Of a DNA stretch of 64,000 nt, positions 53,899 through 62,474 are shown piece by piece; the stretch's first letter is position 1, and every line of letters begins with the position of its first letter. Made by a program: the position numbers and the translations under genes. Source of the stretch: Candidatus Poribacteria bacterium. GTDB lineage: Bacteria; Poribacteria; WGA-4E; WGA-3G. The notes under the pieces are model-generated. The model saw only the letters and a program-made list of their open reading frames with translations, did not search any database and had not been told where the DNA came from. The DNA is taken from the NCBI GenBank assembly GCA_958295945.1, contig OY282386.1, forward strand, positions 4,024,204 to 4,088,203, in the 5' to 3' direction.

Positions 53899-54417
53899 TC
53901 AACGTCCGTGATGTTCATCCTCAAAAACCAATCCTCCCCAGTTACGTTCACCATCTCTGGCACCTGTATGGTCCCAAACACGACTCTCAGCGAAGTAAGT
54001 TATATCACGCTCTGCAATTAGGGTATATTTATGGTTAACATTAGCAATCCAACGAGACCCAGCACTAAAATAATCCGTTTTTTCATCCTCTACAGTTGAA
54101 ACATACAGCCACCAAGGAGCAAAGGGATCTTTATACGTCTTTGCGTATACCATATAAAATCCGGATCGATCCCAGTGAGCTGTTGCTAGTGCGTGAGAAT
54201 GGGCATCAACAGTCGATAAAATTGCCTTCCCTACACGCAGCATACCCGAACGCATATTTCCGTGAGTAGTTGCGTAAGTGCTTGATGGCAACTCATTGCT
54301 TGGAGGAAAATCATCCGTTTCGCCGCGTCGCGTAGAAAAGACTGTGACTACAAATATTATTAAAAAGGTCAGATAACAAAATCTATAGTATTTTCCTTTC
54401 GTATAGAATTTGTACAT
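53899..54417 (-). CDS. exported protein of unknown function, possible 3' frameshift
   Basis: A 172-residue protein from ATG 54417, chosen because AAGGAG lies six bases upstream. Residues 9-28 form a signal or membrane segment (YYRFCYLTFLIIFVVTVFST). No known domain. The middle part (SHALATAHWDRSGFYMVYAK) looks globular and aromatic-rich. Near the 3' end another frame stays open across the stop and reads on to 53844 (ending DVDPDVSTASMERAYTYSLP). The recorded C-terminus may therefore result from a frameshift. The gene follows directly after the 250-aa gene and probably shares its transcript. Confidence 0.6.
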   Translation of the reverse strand: MYKFYTKGKYYRFCYLTFLIIFVVTVFSTRRGETDDFPPSNELPSSTYATTHGNMRSGMLRVGKAILSTVDAHSHALATAHWDRSGFYMVYAKTYKDPFAPWWLYVSTVEDEKTDYFSAGSRWIANVNHKYTLIAERDITYFAESRVWDHTGARDGERNWGGLVFEDEHHGR

Positions 54418-54432
54418 TTTTTGCTCCTTCAT

Positions 54433-55185
54433 TTAATGTAAGTTTAGGAATTGATACGGATCAATTCCTGTAGAATCTAATTCTATTATACGGAGGTGAG
54501 CAGGAGGTGTATCGGACAAAAGATCTTCTTCGTCGAATTCAACATTATAACCTGACTTGGCACTGGTAAAGTACCTCCTAATTGTCCCATCAGGCATTTC
54601 CTGTTGTGCATACCGAACATAAACAGTGTTACGGTAGTAAGGATAAACTTTACCATTATCAGTACATCCACCCCGGAAGTTTTTGTCTCCTTCAATCCAT
54701 AACTTAACAAGAACCCGGTCTAACAGTTCAATGCCTTTCAGCGCGTGGTCAGGAAGATTTTCTTTAGCTCCAGGAAGATTCCAGATGACGTTAGTCGGAT
54801 AATCTTCGGGCACTTCAGGATAGGGACCGAAACCAAATGGTGACACACGCAATTCTGATGTCTCAGCTTTTTCCGCAGGCGTTTCATTTTGCTGTGCCTC
54901 CGCTTTGGTATTTTCCACCACACCACTGTTTATCTCGGTTGCTGTTTTGTCTGCGTTTTGCATAATGCTTTCCACAGAGGCCACATCAACTACTTGTTCC
55001 GCCCCGCTACCCGTATCGGATTTTTGAGAAAGTTCCGATTGACGCAACAGCTTTTCAGCCGCCGCGGCAGCTTTTCTCTCATCTGCCGTATCGTGCTGAT
55101 ACCAGAGGACACACGCAACAGCAAACACTATCAGAAAGCCAACGCCTCCGAGAAACCATTTATTGGTAAGAATGTCGCGAAGCAT
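54433..55185 (-). CDS. membrane-anchored protein of unknown function
   Basis: A 250-residue protein with one N-terminal membrane helix (about 9-29, KWFLGGVGFLIVFAVACVLW). A charged coiled-coil-like linker follows (about 32-105, ERKAAAAAEKLLRQSELSQ). The C-terminal domain of about 140 residues begins SPFGFGPYPEVPEDYP. A lone cysteine lies in FRGGCTDNG. The N-terminal segment recalls a repeated leader in Poribacteria proteins as I remember them, which I cannot verify here. Its stop codon is directly followed by the next gene. Confidence 0.65.
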   Translation of the reverse strand: MLRDILTNKWFLGGVGFLIVFAVACVLWYQHDTADERKAAAAAEKLLRQSELSQKSDTGSGAEQVVDVASVESIMQNADKTATEINSGVVENTKAEAQQNETPAEKAETSELRVSPFGFGPYPEVPEDYPTNVIWNLPGAKENLPDHALKGIELLDRVLVKLWIEGDKNFRGGCTDNGKVYPYYRNTVYVRYAQQEMPDGTIRRYFTSAKSGYNVEFDEEDLLSDTPPAHLRIIELDSTGIDPYQFLNLH

Positions 55186-55450
55186 CGGACACCTCCTATT
55201 ATCGGTTCTGCCACACGCGAACGGTGGGTAGCGTTCGCGTTGATTAGGAATAGAGTTATTATTCTGCCACCCGTGATCCGCGCGTAGCGTTCCATAATAA
55301 CCTCTGACTTATGGGAGTCCTCTATCATCGGCTTTAGCGGTAGGGATAACCGTATTTTGCAAAAGGGTGGGCATCCCTGCCGTCTAAAGCTCAAACCTAA
55401 AATTATATTTTAGATAAAGGATACCCATGGTGGTTTGAGTTTTAGACGTA
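55186..55450 (-). ncRNA. candidate structured RNA or cis-regulatory leader
   Basis: The 265 bp before the gene at 54433-55185 are dense in stems on the minus strand. CGTCTAAA..CTCAAACC and its complement (55381-55397 and 55432-55448) form a 17-bp stem with one mismatch; CTAAAAT/ATTTTAG sits in its loop. Downstream come GGGATGCCC, GACT/AGTC within GGACTCCCATAAGTC and the perfect 8-bp stem CGCGAACG/CGTTCGCG. GGTGGCAGAA-type segments occur twice. It is not rnpB, tmRNA or SRP RNA. It loosely recalls IscB-associated HEARO/omega RNA, but no IscB gene is present. Confidence 0.4.
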
Positions 55451-55529
55451 CCGCTTAGTATAAAACTTTCACTTTTTCTGTCAACAACTTTTTATTTCAT
55501 TTCCAGTTATTATTAGATATAATATAACA

Positions 55530-56433
55530 TATAGTAGATTTTAGAATTACTTGAACATATCTGTAATTTCGGTCCGTTCTTTCTCTGAGTTATATTTTCT
55601 GATCCGCTTTATATTAGCGAAGTCGTGTTCAATCGGATTGCCCTCTGGGGAATAAGGTGGTAAAAACAAAAGTTTGGCTCCCGTTGCTTCTATGAGGTGT
55701 TGTGTTCGTTCTTTTTTATGAAAGCGCGCATTATCCATTATCACAAGATGTTCCGGTCTAAGATGCGGGCAGAGTTCTTGTTCAAGCCAAGTGTTGAAGC
55801 GTTCCGCATCGCAGCTACCCTCAAATAAGGAGTGTGCCATAAACATGCCATCTATATTGGCGGCTATTAGGCTCGTTGTGCGGTGTTTTTGACCAGATAC
55901 TAAACCATATGCAAGTTCACCTCTTGGCGCATAAGCATAAGGTCTAAACGCTTCGGCTGAAAAACCACATTCATCCACATAAACGGGTGATTTTCCGTTC
56001 TGTTTTTCAGTTTCAAGTTGTTTTTGATAAGTTTCGCGTTTTTGGGGACATCGTTGTCTATAACCGAGTGTCTTTTTTTTTCGCGTCCAACCCAGTTTTT
56101 GCAATCTATACCAAATACAGAATGGAGACACGTTAAAGTGAGATGCCCTTTCGTTGAGGGTCTGGTCTGGAAAATCACTCACATGTTTTCGCAGGGCATC
56201 AACATCAAGCGTTCGTGGTCCACGAGGACCCGGTTTTTCATAACTGAAAGGGTCTGAGGCATCAAACCATTCATAAATGATAGTGCGTGAAACGGAAAAA
56301 CGCCTGGCGACTTTACTACCGCCCGCCTCAACAAAATCTAAAACGCGTTTGCGTCCGTCTATTGAATATCTCATAATATGGACATTATATCAAAAATGAA
56401 AAAGCTGTCAACTTATTTCTATAATTTACTATA
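55530..56433 (-). mobile_element. full-length IS630-family element
   Basis: About 0.9 kb bounded by imperfect terminal repeats TATAGTA(G/A)ATT(T/A)TAGAA at both ends, beginning and ending with TA, as expected for IS630 insertion at TA. It carries one intact transposase gene on the minus strand. A truncated copy in the same orientation lies at 53214-53623. Confidence 0.9.
55547..56374 (-). CDS. IS630 family transposase
   Basis: A 275-residue intact transposase. The N-terminal helix-turn-helix region covers residues 1-110 (RRFSVSRTIIYEWFDAS; LNERASHFNVSPFCIWYRL). The catalytic acids lie in VYVDECGF, LVIMDNARFH and the glutamate in GNPIEHDFANIK (PPYSPEGNPIEH is the IS630 signature). Many IS630 elements need a frameshift, but this one is a single frame. 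Confidence 0.93.
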   Translation of the reverse strand: MRYSIDGRKRVLDFVEAGGSKVARRFSVSRTIIYEWFDASDPFSYEKPGPRGPRTLDVDALRKHVSDFPDQTLNERASHFNVSPFCIWYRLQKLGWTRKKKTLGYRQRCPQKRETYQKQLETEKQNGKSPVYVDECGFSAEAFRPYAYAPRGELAYGLVSGQKHRTTSLIAANIDGMFMAHSLFEGSCDAERFNTWLEQELCPHLRPEHLVIMDNARFHKKERTQHLIEATGAKLLFLPPYSPEGNPIEHDFANIKRIRKYNSEKERTEITDMFK

Positions 56434-56466
56434 GTTTACCACACAAATGAGCATTTGGCAAATAAT

Positions 56467-57516
56467 TTACTTTAGATTTGGAGACAGATATCGTTCATTA
56501 TAGACGACCATTATTCGCTCATGGACGAACTTGTATTTATCAGGACATTCTGTCCGCAGTTTATCTGGATAGACAAGATAGTTTGCAAGGCTTTCTGCCA
56601 TATCCTCGTTTGGATTTTTTTCCATTGCGTAGTCGGATATGAATGTATCACGGTCTCGGGTTGTCGACCAACCATGCTCACTCTTCTTATCTTCATACCA
56701 CCCACCAAGTTCTTGCCAGTCGTTTTTGAGCTGTTCAGGAAAGAGGTGTGTCCATAAGAAATGTGCCTTTTCATGGGCAATCACTTGGGATATACCATCA
56801 GGACTACCGTTATTGAGGAAAGCTGAGTCGTACTCCATGAAATTCAATGTAGTCCATGCTCTACCTGCAAATTCTAAATTCTCATCAGACCTACATACGA
56901 TATATTCTAATTGGGGCATTTTCTGGAGTGCCTTTGGAAATTTCTCAAAAATTGACAGAAAAATCATCAGGTCTTTGTTTTCAAATTCCGTTATTTCGGC
57001 ACCCCTCTCATCATCTGGTAATTGATTAAATAAGAATTCATAAGACTCTATTTCTGTACTGATGCCATACCTTGCTTGTAGTATGAATTTAATTGCTGAT
57101 CTATTTGTTCCATTTTCAGTAACGAATTGGACAGCAGCGTCAAATAGACGTCTTTCTGGGACCAATTCCTGTTCATCAGCTTGATCAGGGAAGGCATCAC
57201 TACTTATCGTAATGGATTTTGTTCCGTTTTGGGATTCAATACTTATATCATCTTGCATCCCATCACTGTTTATCTTCCATGTGGAAGCCGTAACATTTAC
57301 ATTTGGTTTTGGAGCAATGGATTCTAATATTCTTAGGAGTGCTTCAGCACGTTCTGTATTCCATGTAGCATCTAAACGGATTGAATATTTATGTGCAAGC
57401 TGTTCATAAGGATTATCAAACCGTGTTTCAAGTGGAACAGTGTAACAACTTGTTAGTATAATAATGGGTGTGAGAAAAACAATGTATTTTATTTGTAAAA
57501 AGTGTTTTAGTCGCAT
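56467..57516 (-). CDS. lipoprotein zinc metallopeptidase, anthrax-lethal-factor-like fold
   Basis: A 349-residue lipoprotein: signal peptide with lipobox LTSC (cysteine 24). The zinc site is His248-Glu-x-x-His252 (HEKAH), and the third ligand is probably Glu304 or Glu308 in NEDMAESLANY. The order HExxH plus a downstream ExxxN-type helix, followed by YPDKLRTECPDKYKFVHERI, matches the ATLF-like zincin domain. The N-terminal 200 residues show no known domain. It starts 6 bp after the DUF1592 gene stops and is probably co-transcribed with it. The substrate is unknown. Confidence 0.75.
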   Translation of the reverse strand: MRLKHFLQIKYIVFLTPIIILTSCYTVPLETRFDNPYEQLAHKYSIRLDATWNTERAEALLRILESIAPKPNVNVTASTWKINSDGMQDDISIESQNGTKSITISSDAFPDQADEQELVPERRLFDAAVQFVTENGTNRSAIKFILQARYGISTEIESYEFLFNQLPDDERGAEITEFENKDLMIFLSIFEKFPKALQKMPQLEYIVCRSDENLEFAGRAWTTLNFMEYDSAFLNNGSPDGISQVIAHEKAHFLWTHLFPEQLKNDWQELGGWYEDKKSEHGWSTTRDRDTFISDYAMEKNPNEDMAESLANYLVYPDKLRTECPDKYKFVHERIMVVYNERYLSPNLK

Positions 57517-57522
57517 CTTTAA

Positions 57523-59982
57523 TTATCCTTTTGTGCCGCGTCGTAAGCGAAACGGGTCGCTCTTGACTATTTCTGTAATCAAGACCGAGAATTTATAATC
57601 ATTTGTCTCCAATGCGGTGACAATTCGGTCAATTGTGGGTCTGTCATAGTATTCCAAGCCTCTCCCCAAGGCATAGATCAGCATCTTTTCTGTGAGACAT
57701 CGTGCAAATTGTGATTTTCTGTTGATTAGAATCTGCTTTAAATCTAAAATGTTTTCAAATGATGTACCATCAGGAAGTTGTCCTGCCGTATCGATTTCTT
57801 GTTCTCCATCCTTCGTGCGATACTTTCCGATGGCATCATAATTTTCCATGGCAAAACCAATAGGATCCATTTTTGCATGGCAGTTTGCACACCCTGGGTC
57901 ATCTCTGTGTTGTTCAAGTCGTTCTCTGAGTGTGGTTCCGGCAATAGCATCATGTTCTTCTTCCAATTCGGGGACATCGGGTGGTGGTGGAGGCGGTGGC
58001 GTGCCGAGTATCTGTTCTAAGACCCATCGTCCTCGCTTCACAGGTGATGTGCGTTTTGGATTTGATGTTACTGTTAGTATGCTGGCTTGTGTCAGGATAC
58101 CACCGCGTTTAAAATAGTTATTCTCATTATTCAAAGCAACTCGACGGAATGTGTTCCCCTTTATCGGTTCTCCCTGTTCATCTTTCCAAATCTCATAATG
58201 TCCAGACAAACGTTGATTAAGAAAAGTGTAGTCAGCACTTAAGAGTTCAAGGATACTCCTATCTTCACGAAAAATTGATTCCAGAAACAGTTCTGTTTCC
58301 TTCAACATATCTGCTCGCAGTTTGGAATTGAATGTCGGAAAACGTTCAATATCAGGTGTAGCGGTTTCCAGACGTTGAATTTGCAACCACTGAGAACCGA
58401 AGTTTGTAGCCAATTCCGTTGCCTTTGGATCAGCAAGCATTCGTTTGACTTGTGCCTCAAGTGATGCAGTGAGTTGGTTTTTCTCCGCAAGATCCAGAAG
58501 TTCATCATCTGGAATGCTGCTCCATAAGAAATAAGAGAGTCGCGAAGCGAGATGGAATTCATCAATCGGTTGTGGCTCTTCGGTTTGAGATCGGTCATCT
58601 AACTCCAATCTGAAAAGGAATTTGGGAGAACAGAGAATTACTTTAATCGCTTGTTGAATTCCTTCTTCCCACCTTGCACCACCTGCTTGAGTGGATTCCA
58701 CAAACTGCACGAGTTGATCAATTTCCTGATCACTCGGTGGACGACGATACGCCTTGCGGAGCAATCTTGTTAACACTTCGCGTGTCTGTTCCGTTTGTGA
58801 AATATCTGGTGTGCAGGCTAATATCTCAAGGTGTGATTTAGGTCTTGTTTCCAACGGTCCTAACGATGTTATGGCTCGGATTTGGAGTTTTGCTTGTGGT
58901 GTCCCATTTTCAGGTTTTACCATTGCTATACCGGCGTTGTCAATATTTTCAATTCCACTAACCAGATACCTAATCGTTTGCAGTTTCTTTGGATCCCGTG
59001 AGGTAATTTCAAAAATCTTGAGAATCTTGATTCTGTTATTTGTAGAGGTGTCATAACCGACTAATCTTGCGAGTTCATCTTGTGGGGTTACGTCTTCAAG
59101 ATCCTTACCTTGAATGTAGAGTGCGACCTGAACGGGGGTATCGCTTTCTGTTTCGACATAGAGTGTTGCACGGAAATATGTTTCTACATCAGGTAAAAGT
59201 TTGAGAGGTCTTGCCGGCGTAAAAAAGGGTCCGGATTTCCACTGTTCCGTAGCATTTGGATCGAGCACGCGGAAACGTGCATCACGTACATCATTGTGCC
59301 GTGGATTAAGATATTTTGTATTGATATAGTTTGTGGAGGGTTTTGGAGGATCCAAAATGATGACTCGTGTAACGATTGCTTCTGCTGCGTCAAGATAACG
59401 TTCCATCAGTAGTGGTGACATCGTCAGTACATCACCGATATTATCAAATCCATGTCCAACATCGTCTGCAGGAAAATTTGCAGTCGGGTCAAAATCGGCA
59501 CCGAGTAAATCACGAACACTGTTTCGGTATTCAACTCTATTGAGTCTACGGACAGTTATCTTTCCAGGATCAGGCTTTGCTGTGCGACTTGCTTCCTCAA
59601 AAATTGCCTTAACGTGTTGGACAAAGGCATCTGATTCCTCTATGGTAGGTTGGTCGTTGCCTTCTGGTGGCATCTGGCTTGTTTCTATCATGTCAAGCAC
59701 TCTCTCCCAAGCATCGTAATCTTTGATTACCGATAGGTTGTCTTCATAAGAGTCAAGGGAAAGCCCTGCTTCAGGTTGATCGCCGCCATGGCAGCCGAAG
59801 CAGTACTGCTCTAAGAATGTGATTCCGTGTTCTTCAAAACTGTACGTGTCTTTTTCACCGATGCCTTGTTTCAATGAAATAAACACCCCTAACACAATTA
59901 GAAAAAGGGATAATGACAGATACTTGTAAAATGTGAGAGATTTTAGAGATGAGATGATGGATTTGAAATTATGTAGAATCAT
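57523..59982 (-). CDS. DUF1592 family c-type cytochrome-like protein
   Basis: An 819-residue exported multidomain protein typical of Planctomycetota and relatives. Residues 20-38 form a membrane/signal segment. A haem c motif is Cys61-x-x-Cys64-His65 (CFGCHG), with a later Met in SQMPPEG as possible ligand. DUF1587, DUF1595 (AYRRPPSDQEIDQLV), DUF1592 (LASRLSYFLWSSIPDDELL), DUF1588 (ASILTVTSNPKRTSPVKRGRW, then CANCHAKMDPIGFAMENYD) and DUF1585 (DRIVTALETNDYKFSVLI) follow in order. A second CxxCH (CANCH) lies in DUF1588. Its usual DUF1552 partner is 5.5 kb away. Confidence 0.92.
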   Translation of the reverse strand: MILHNFKSIISSLKSLTFYKYLSLSLFLIVLGVFISLKQGIGEKDTYSFEEHGITFLEQYCFGCHGGDQPEAGLSLDSYEDNLSVIKDYDAWERVLDMIETSQMPPEGNDQPTIEESDAFVQHVKAIFEEASRTAKPDPGKITVRRLNRVEYRNSVRDLLGADFDPTANFPADDVGHGFDNIGDVLTMSPLLMERYLDAAEAIVTRVIILDPPKPSTNYINTKYLNPRHNDVRDARFRVLDPNATEQWKSGPFFTPARPLKLLPDVETYFRATLYVETESDTPVQVALYIQGKDLEDVTPQDELARLVGYDTSTNNRIKILKIFEITSRDPKKLQTIRYLVSGIENIDNAGIAMVKPENGTPQAKLQIRAITSLGPLETRPKSHLEILACTPDISQTEQTREVLTRLLRKAYRRPPSDQEIDQLVQFVESTQAGGARWEEGIQQAIKVILCSPKFLFRLELDDRSQTEEPQPIDEFHLASRLSYFLWSSIPDDELLDLAEKNQLTASLEAQVKRMLADPKATELATNFGSQWLQIQRLETATPDIERFPTFNSKLRADMLKETELFLESIFREDRSILELLSADYTFLNQRLSGHYEIWKDEQGEPIKGNTFRRVALNNENNYFKRGGILTQASILTVTSNPKRTSPVKRGRWVLEQILGTPPPPPPPDVPELEEEHDAIAGTTLRERLEQHRDDPGCANCHAKMDPIGFAMENYDAIGKYRTKDGEQEIDTAGQLPDGTSFENILDLKQILINRKSQFARCLTEKMLIYALGRGLEYYDRPTIDRIVTALETNDYKFSVLITEIVKSDPFRLRRGTKG

Positions 59983-60075
59983 AGTTCCTGATTGTTTCTA
60001 AATGTACTCTATTGTAGCAATATCATGATACCTCAAGATTGCATGGAATGTCAAAGAAACTGATAAAGATATTCT

Positions 60076-61071
60076 TTAGACATTCTTTACAATCAGTAGT
60101 TCGTGAGATCGCTTGACATGACCTGTTCCATTTTCAATCCGATTCTTGCCTATTCGGGTTTCGCCTTGTCCTAATGTATATTGCCATCGGACTTCAAGAA
60201 TCTGAAAGTCAGCATACCACTGCCTGATAGTTTGGCAATCGTTATATGAAAGAACGAAACCGTTGTTGTGTTCATGTAACAGGTCTCGTAGCAATTCGTG
60301 GTTAAACCCCTTGTGATGAACGGGAAAATTGCGTTGAGGATATATACCTCGGAACATTTCTCCCTCATCAAGATAGTAGGGTGGGTCGCAATATAGAAAA
60401 TCATCTGAATGCATTTGGATTGTTTTCTCAAAACTACCAGTATTAACAGTCAAGTTTGGACATCTGAAATTTTGTACAGTTTGCACTGATCGAGTATATC
60501 TTTCTGGAGATTCATAGATCTTTGACATCCATCCGAGAAAACCTGGTCCATAAGAGAGATTGTGGTTAAACCAATAATGTGCAGCTAACGCTAACGGATT
60601 AGAAATGCGTTCCTCATCATTCCAATGTGCTTTGAGGCGTTCCTTTATCTCTGTATATTGCGTTTTTGTAGGTTGCCATTTTTTGAGTCGTTCTGCAAGT
60701 TCATTTGCAGATGAAAGTTGTACTTGCCAATAATTCACGAGAATATCAAAGATATCGTAAGCACAAACCTGCATACCGAGTTCTTTTGCACATGCAATTT
60801 CAACAGCCCCTCCACCAATAAACGGTGACACAAGTTTTTTCAATCCATCAGGTATCTGTTCTACAATATGTCCAACCCCAAGGCTCTTTCCACCAGCATA
60901 GCGTATCGGTAGACCTCTGTAACGTGTATATTTGTACTTACCTTTACTTCTGAGAGAATCTAAGAATAAAACTCTTTGAGATGTTCCAAAGAGATCTGAC
61001 TGATTTTGTTGTCTGTCCGTTTCTTGATTTTGGATATGTGTTCCAAGTAGGACAGAATCGGGATTAGACAT
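60076..61071 (-). CDS. Dam-type DNA adenine methyltransferase (D12 class)
   Basis: A 331-residue N6-adenine methyltransferase of the alpha class. The SAM-binding motifs are RYAGGKSLG and SPFIGGGAVEIACA; the catalytic DPPY lies in DFLYCDPPYYLDEGE. HNHGFVLSYND-like HNNGFVLSYNDCQTI is the later family block. A 60-residue N-terminal extension is unusual. No restriction gene is adjacent, so it may be a regulatory orphan. The target sequence is not readable. Confidence 0.9.
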   Translation of the reverse strand: MSNPDSVLLGTHIQNQETDRQQNQSDLFGTSQRVLFLDSLRSKGKYKYTRYRGLPIRYAGGKSLGVGHIVEQIPDGLKKLVSPFIGGGAVEIACAKELGMQVCAYDIFDILVNYWQVQLSSANELAERLKKWQPTKTQYTEIKERLKAHWNDEERISNPLALAAHYWFNHNLSYGPGFLGWMSKIYESPERYTRSVQTVQNFRCPNLTVNTGSFEKTIQMHSDDFLYCDPPYYLDEGEMFRGIYPQRNFPVHHKGFNHELLRDLLHEHNNGFVLSYNDCQTIRQWYADFQILEVRWQYTLGQGETRIGKNRIENGTGHVKRSHELLIVKNV

Positions 61072-61130
61072 TGAATAGTGTCCGTAGAATTTGTTAGATC
61101 AAGTAATTGTAGTATGTTTCTTATAGATAT

Positions 61131-61480
61131 GCTTGAGTTGAGAATAAGCCGGATTCTGTATATGATGATCATTCATCTGGGATCGATGTTTCCATTGACC
61201 TCAAGCGGTTACCCGGGGACAAAGCGGGCACACCTTTAAATGTCCCCCATTTTACCTTGCTCCAGATGGGGTTTACCGAGCACCATAAGTCACCTTATGG
61301 ACTGGTGCGCTTTTACCGCACCGTTTCACCTGTACAACGTTTAAGGCGTTGTAGTCTGCTTTCTGTTGCACTTTCCATAGCGTTGCCGCTCCTGGGGGTT
61401 ACCCAGCATCCTGCCCTGCGGAGTCCGGACTTTCCTCATTCCATATAGGAACGCGACCATCTACTCAACTCAAGCGTCTC
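61131..61480 (-). ncRNA. rnpB: RNase P RNA, bacterial class A
   Basis: The minus strand carries the conserved landmarks of the tRNA-processing ribozyme: GAGGAAAGTCCGGACT near the 5' end (about 61420-61440), ACAGAAA, GGTAAACCCC and the 3' part ACAGAATCCGGCTTATTC. The ends pair through GCTTGAGTTGAG and CTCAACTCAAGC to form helix P1. Length is about 350 nt. Exact ends are estimated from P1. Confidence 0.95.
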
Positions 61481-61599
61481 TTAAGGGTAACATATTTTAT
61501 GGGTAATTGGCAATATCAATTTTGGGTTTGTTTTGTGATTAGAATGGGATTTTGAATTTATACCGATTCTGATTGAAATGATATCAGAATAATATTGTG

Positions 61600-61944
61600 T
61601 TATGTTGTTTGACTCACAGGTTCTTCTCTCATAATCCGTTGTTCTCCTATCTGATTTTCAGTCGGAACAATACGAATTTCTATATCATATTTCAGGCGAG
61701 TCAGAAATGTCAGTAAACGCTCAACACTGTAATGATTAAACTTGCCATTCTTAAGCCGTGAGATTTCAGGTTGTTTTACACCTAAAATATTTGCAGCCTC
61801 AGTCTGAGTCCACTTCCGATCTTTTATAATCTGAAACACTTCATATCCAAGTGTAGCTTTGAGAAATAATTCCTCAGCATCTGGTAGATTGAGATCCTCA
61901 AACACATTGCCTGAACTCTCTTCAAATTTAACTTGTTTGCTCAT
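61600..61944 (-). CDS. XRE-type HTH protein, antitoxin-like
   Basis: A 114-residue DNA-binding protein from ATG 61944 (AGGG upstream). The helix-turn-helix covers about 45-95: RKWTQTEAANILGVKQPEIS, then RLKNGKFNHYSVERLLTFL. This is the HTH version typical of HigA/RelB-type antitoxins. The usual toxin gene is not next to it. A MITE lies 64 bp upstream of the start, where a toxin gene could once have been. Confidence 0.75.
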   Translation of the reverse strand: MSKQVKFEESSGNVFEDLNLPDAEELFLKATLGYEVFQIIKDRKWTQTEAANILGVKQPEISRLKNGKFNHYSVERLLTFLTRLKYDIEIRIVPTENQIGEQRIMREEPVSQTT

Positions 61945-62007
61945 AGTTTTCCCTATAGACGTCAATTTAAGAAGATAAATCCATTTTATTTTTGTCCTCA
62001 GTCCCTA

Positions 62008-62163
62008 ATGAAGATTAGGAAATAAATAGGGTAATTTGAGATCAAAGTCCAGCGCGCTTACAAAGCACCAAATCAAGAAATCAACGGTATGAACGCCTTT
62101 TGGCGTTCCCGCCTACGGGGTTTGGGGTGATTAAGATTACCCGTTTAATAAATTAATCTTCAT
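62008..62163 (+). repeat. MITE copy C, intact
   Basis: A 156-bp element with terminal inverted repeats ATGAAGATTA..GGGTAAT and ATTACCC..TAATCTTCAT, perfect over the first 10 bp and over GGGTAAT. An inner GAACGCC/GGCGTTC hairpin surrounds TTTT. It is the undisturbed form of the copies at 18218-18510 and 22384-22497. It has no coding capacity. Confidence 0.8.
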
Positions 62164-62299
62164 ACGGGACTGAAGACATCAATATCAGACAACTATAAAC
62201 CACTAAATTGACGCTTATGTTTTGCTCATAGTTTCCCCTACGGTTCATGATATAATTATAACCAAATGGATATATAATGTCAAGTTGAATTTGTTTGTG

Positions 62300-62474
62300 G
62301 GGTGTGTAAAGTTTTTGTCACCGTAGGCGTCAATTCAAGTGAAAAACCTGTCCTCTATTGTAGGGCGGGGTCTCTGTGCCCCGCCATTCCTTGTCCTGTA
62401 AGGCAACGGGCGGGCACAGAGACCCGCCCCTACAATGGTTGGTGAGAAGTTAGTGACAAAAACTTTACACACCC
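62300..62474. mobile_element. MITE with 22-bp perfect ends and 9-bp target duplication
   Basis: A 175-bp element beginning GGGTGTGTAAAG and ending CTTTACACACCC; the end repeats are 22 bp and perfect (62300-62321 and 62453-62474). Both flanks carry TTGTTTGTG (62291-62299 and 62475-62483), a 9-bp target duplication. The core is a GC-rich hairpin with 29-bp arms (62357-62385 and 62408-62436). Family ends also occur at 48573 and 36849-36870. Confidence 0.92.

Noticed and set aside
55131-55394. 87-codon open frame before the 250-aa gene
   Set aside because: It overlaps the real start of that gene and the stem-rich region, and its sequence is low in protein-like features.
61257-61448. Open frame on the plus strand inside the RNase P RNA region
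   Set aside because: The region is fully explained by rnpB on the other strand.
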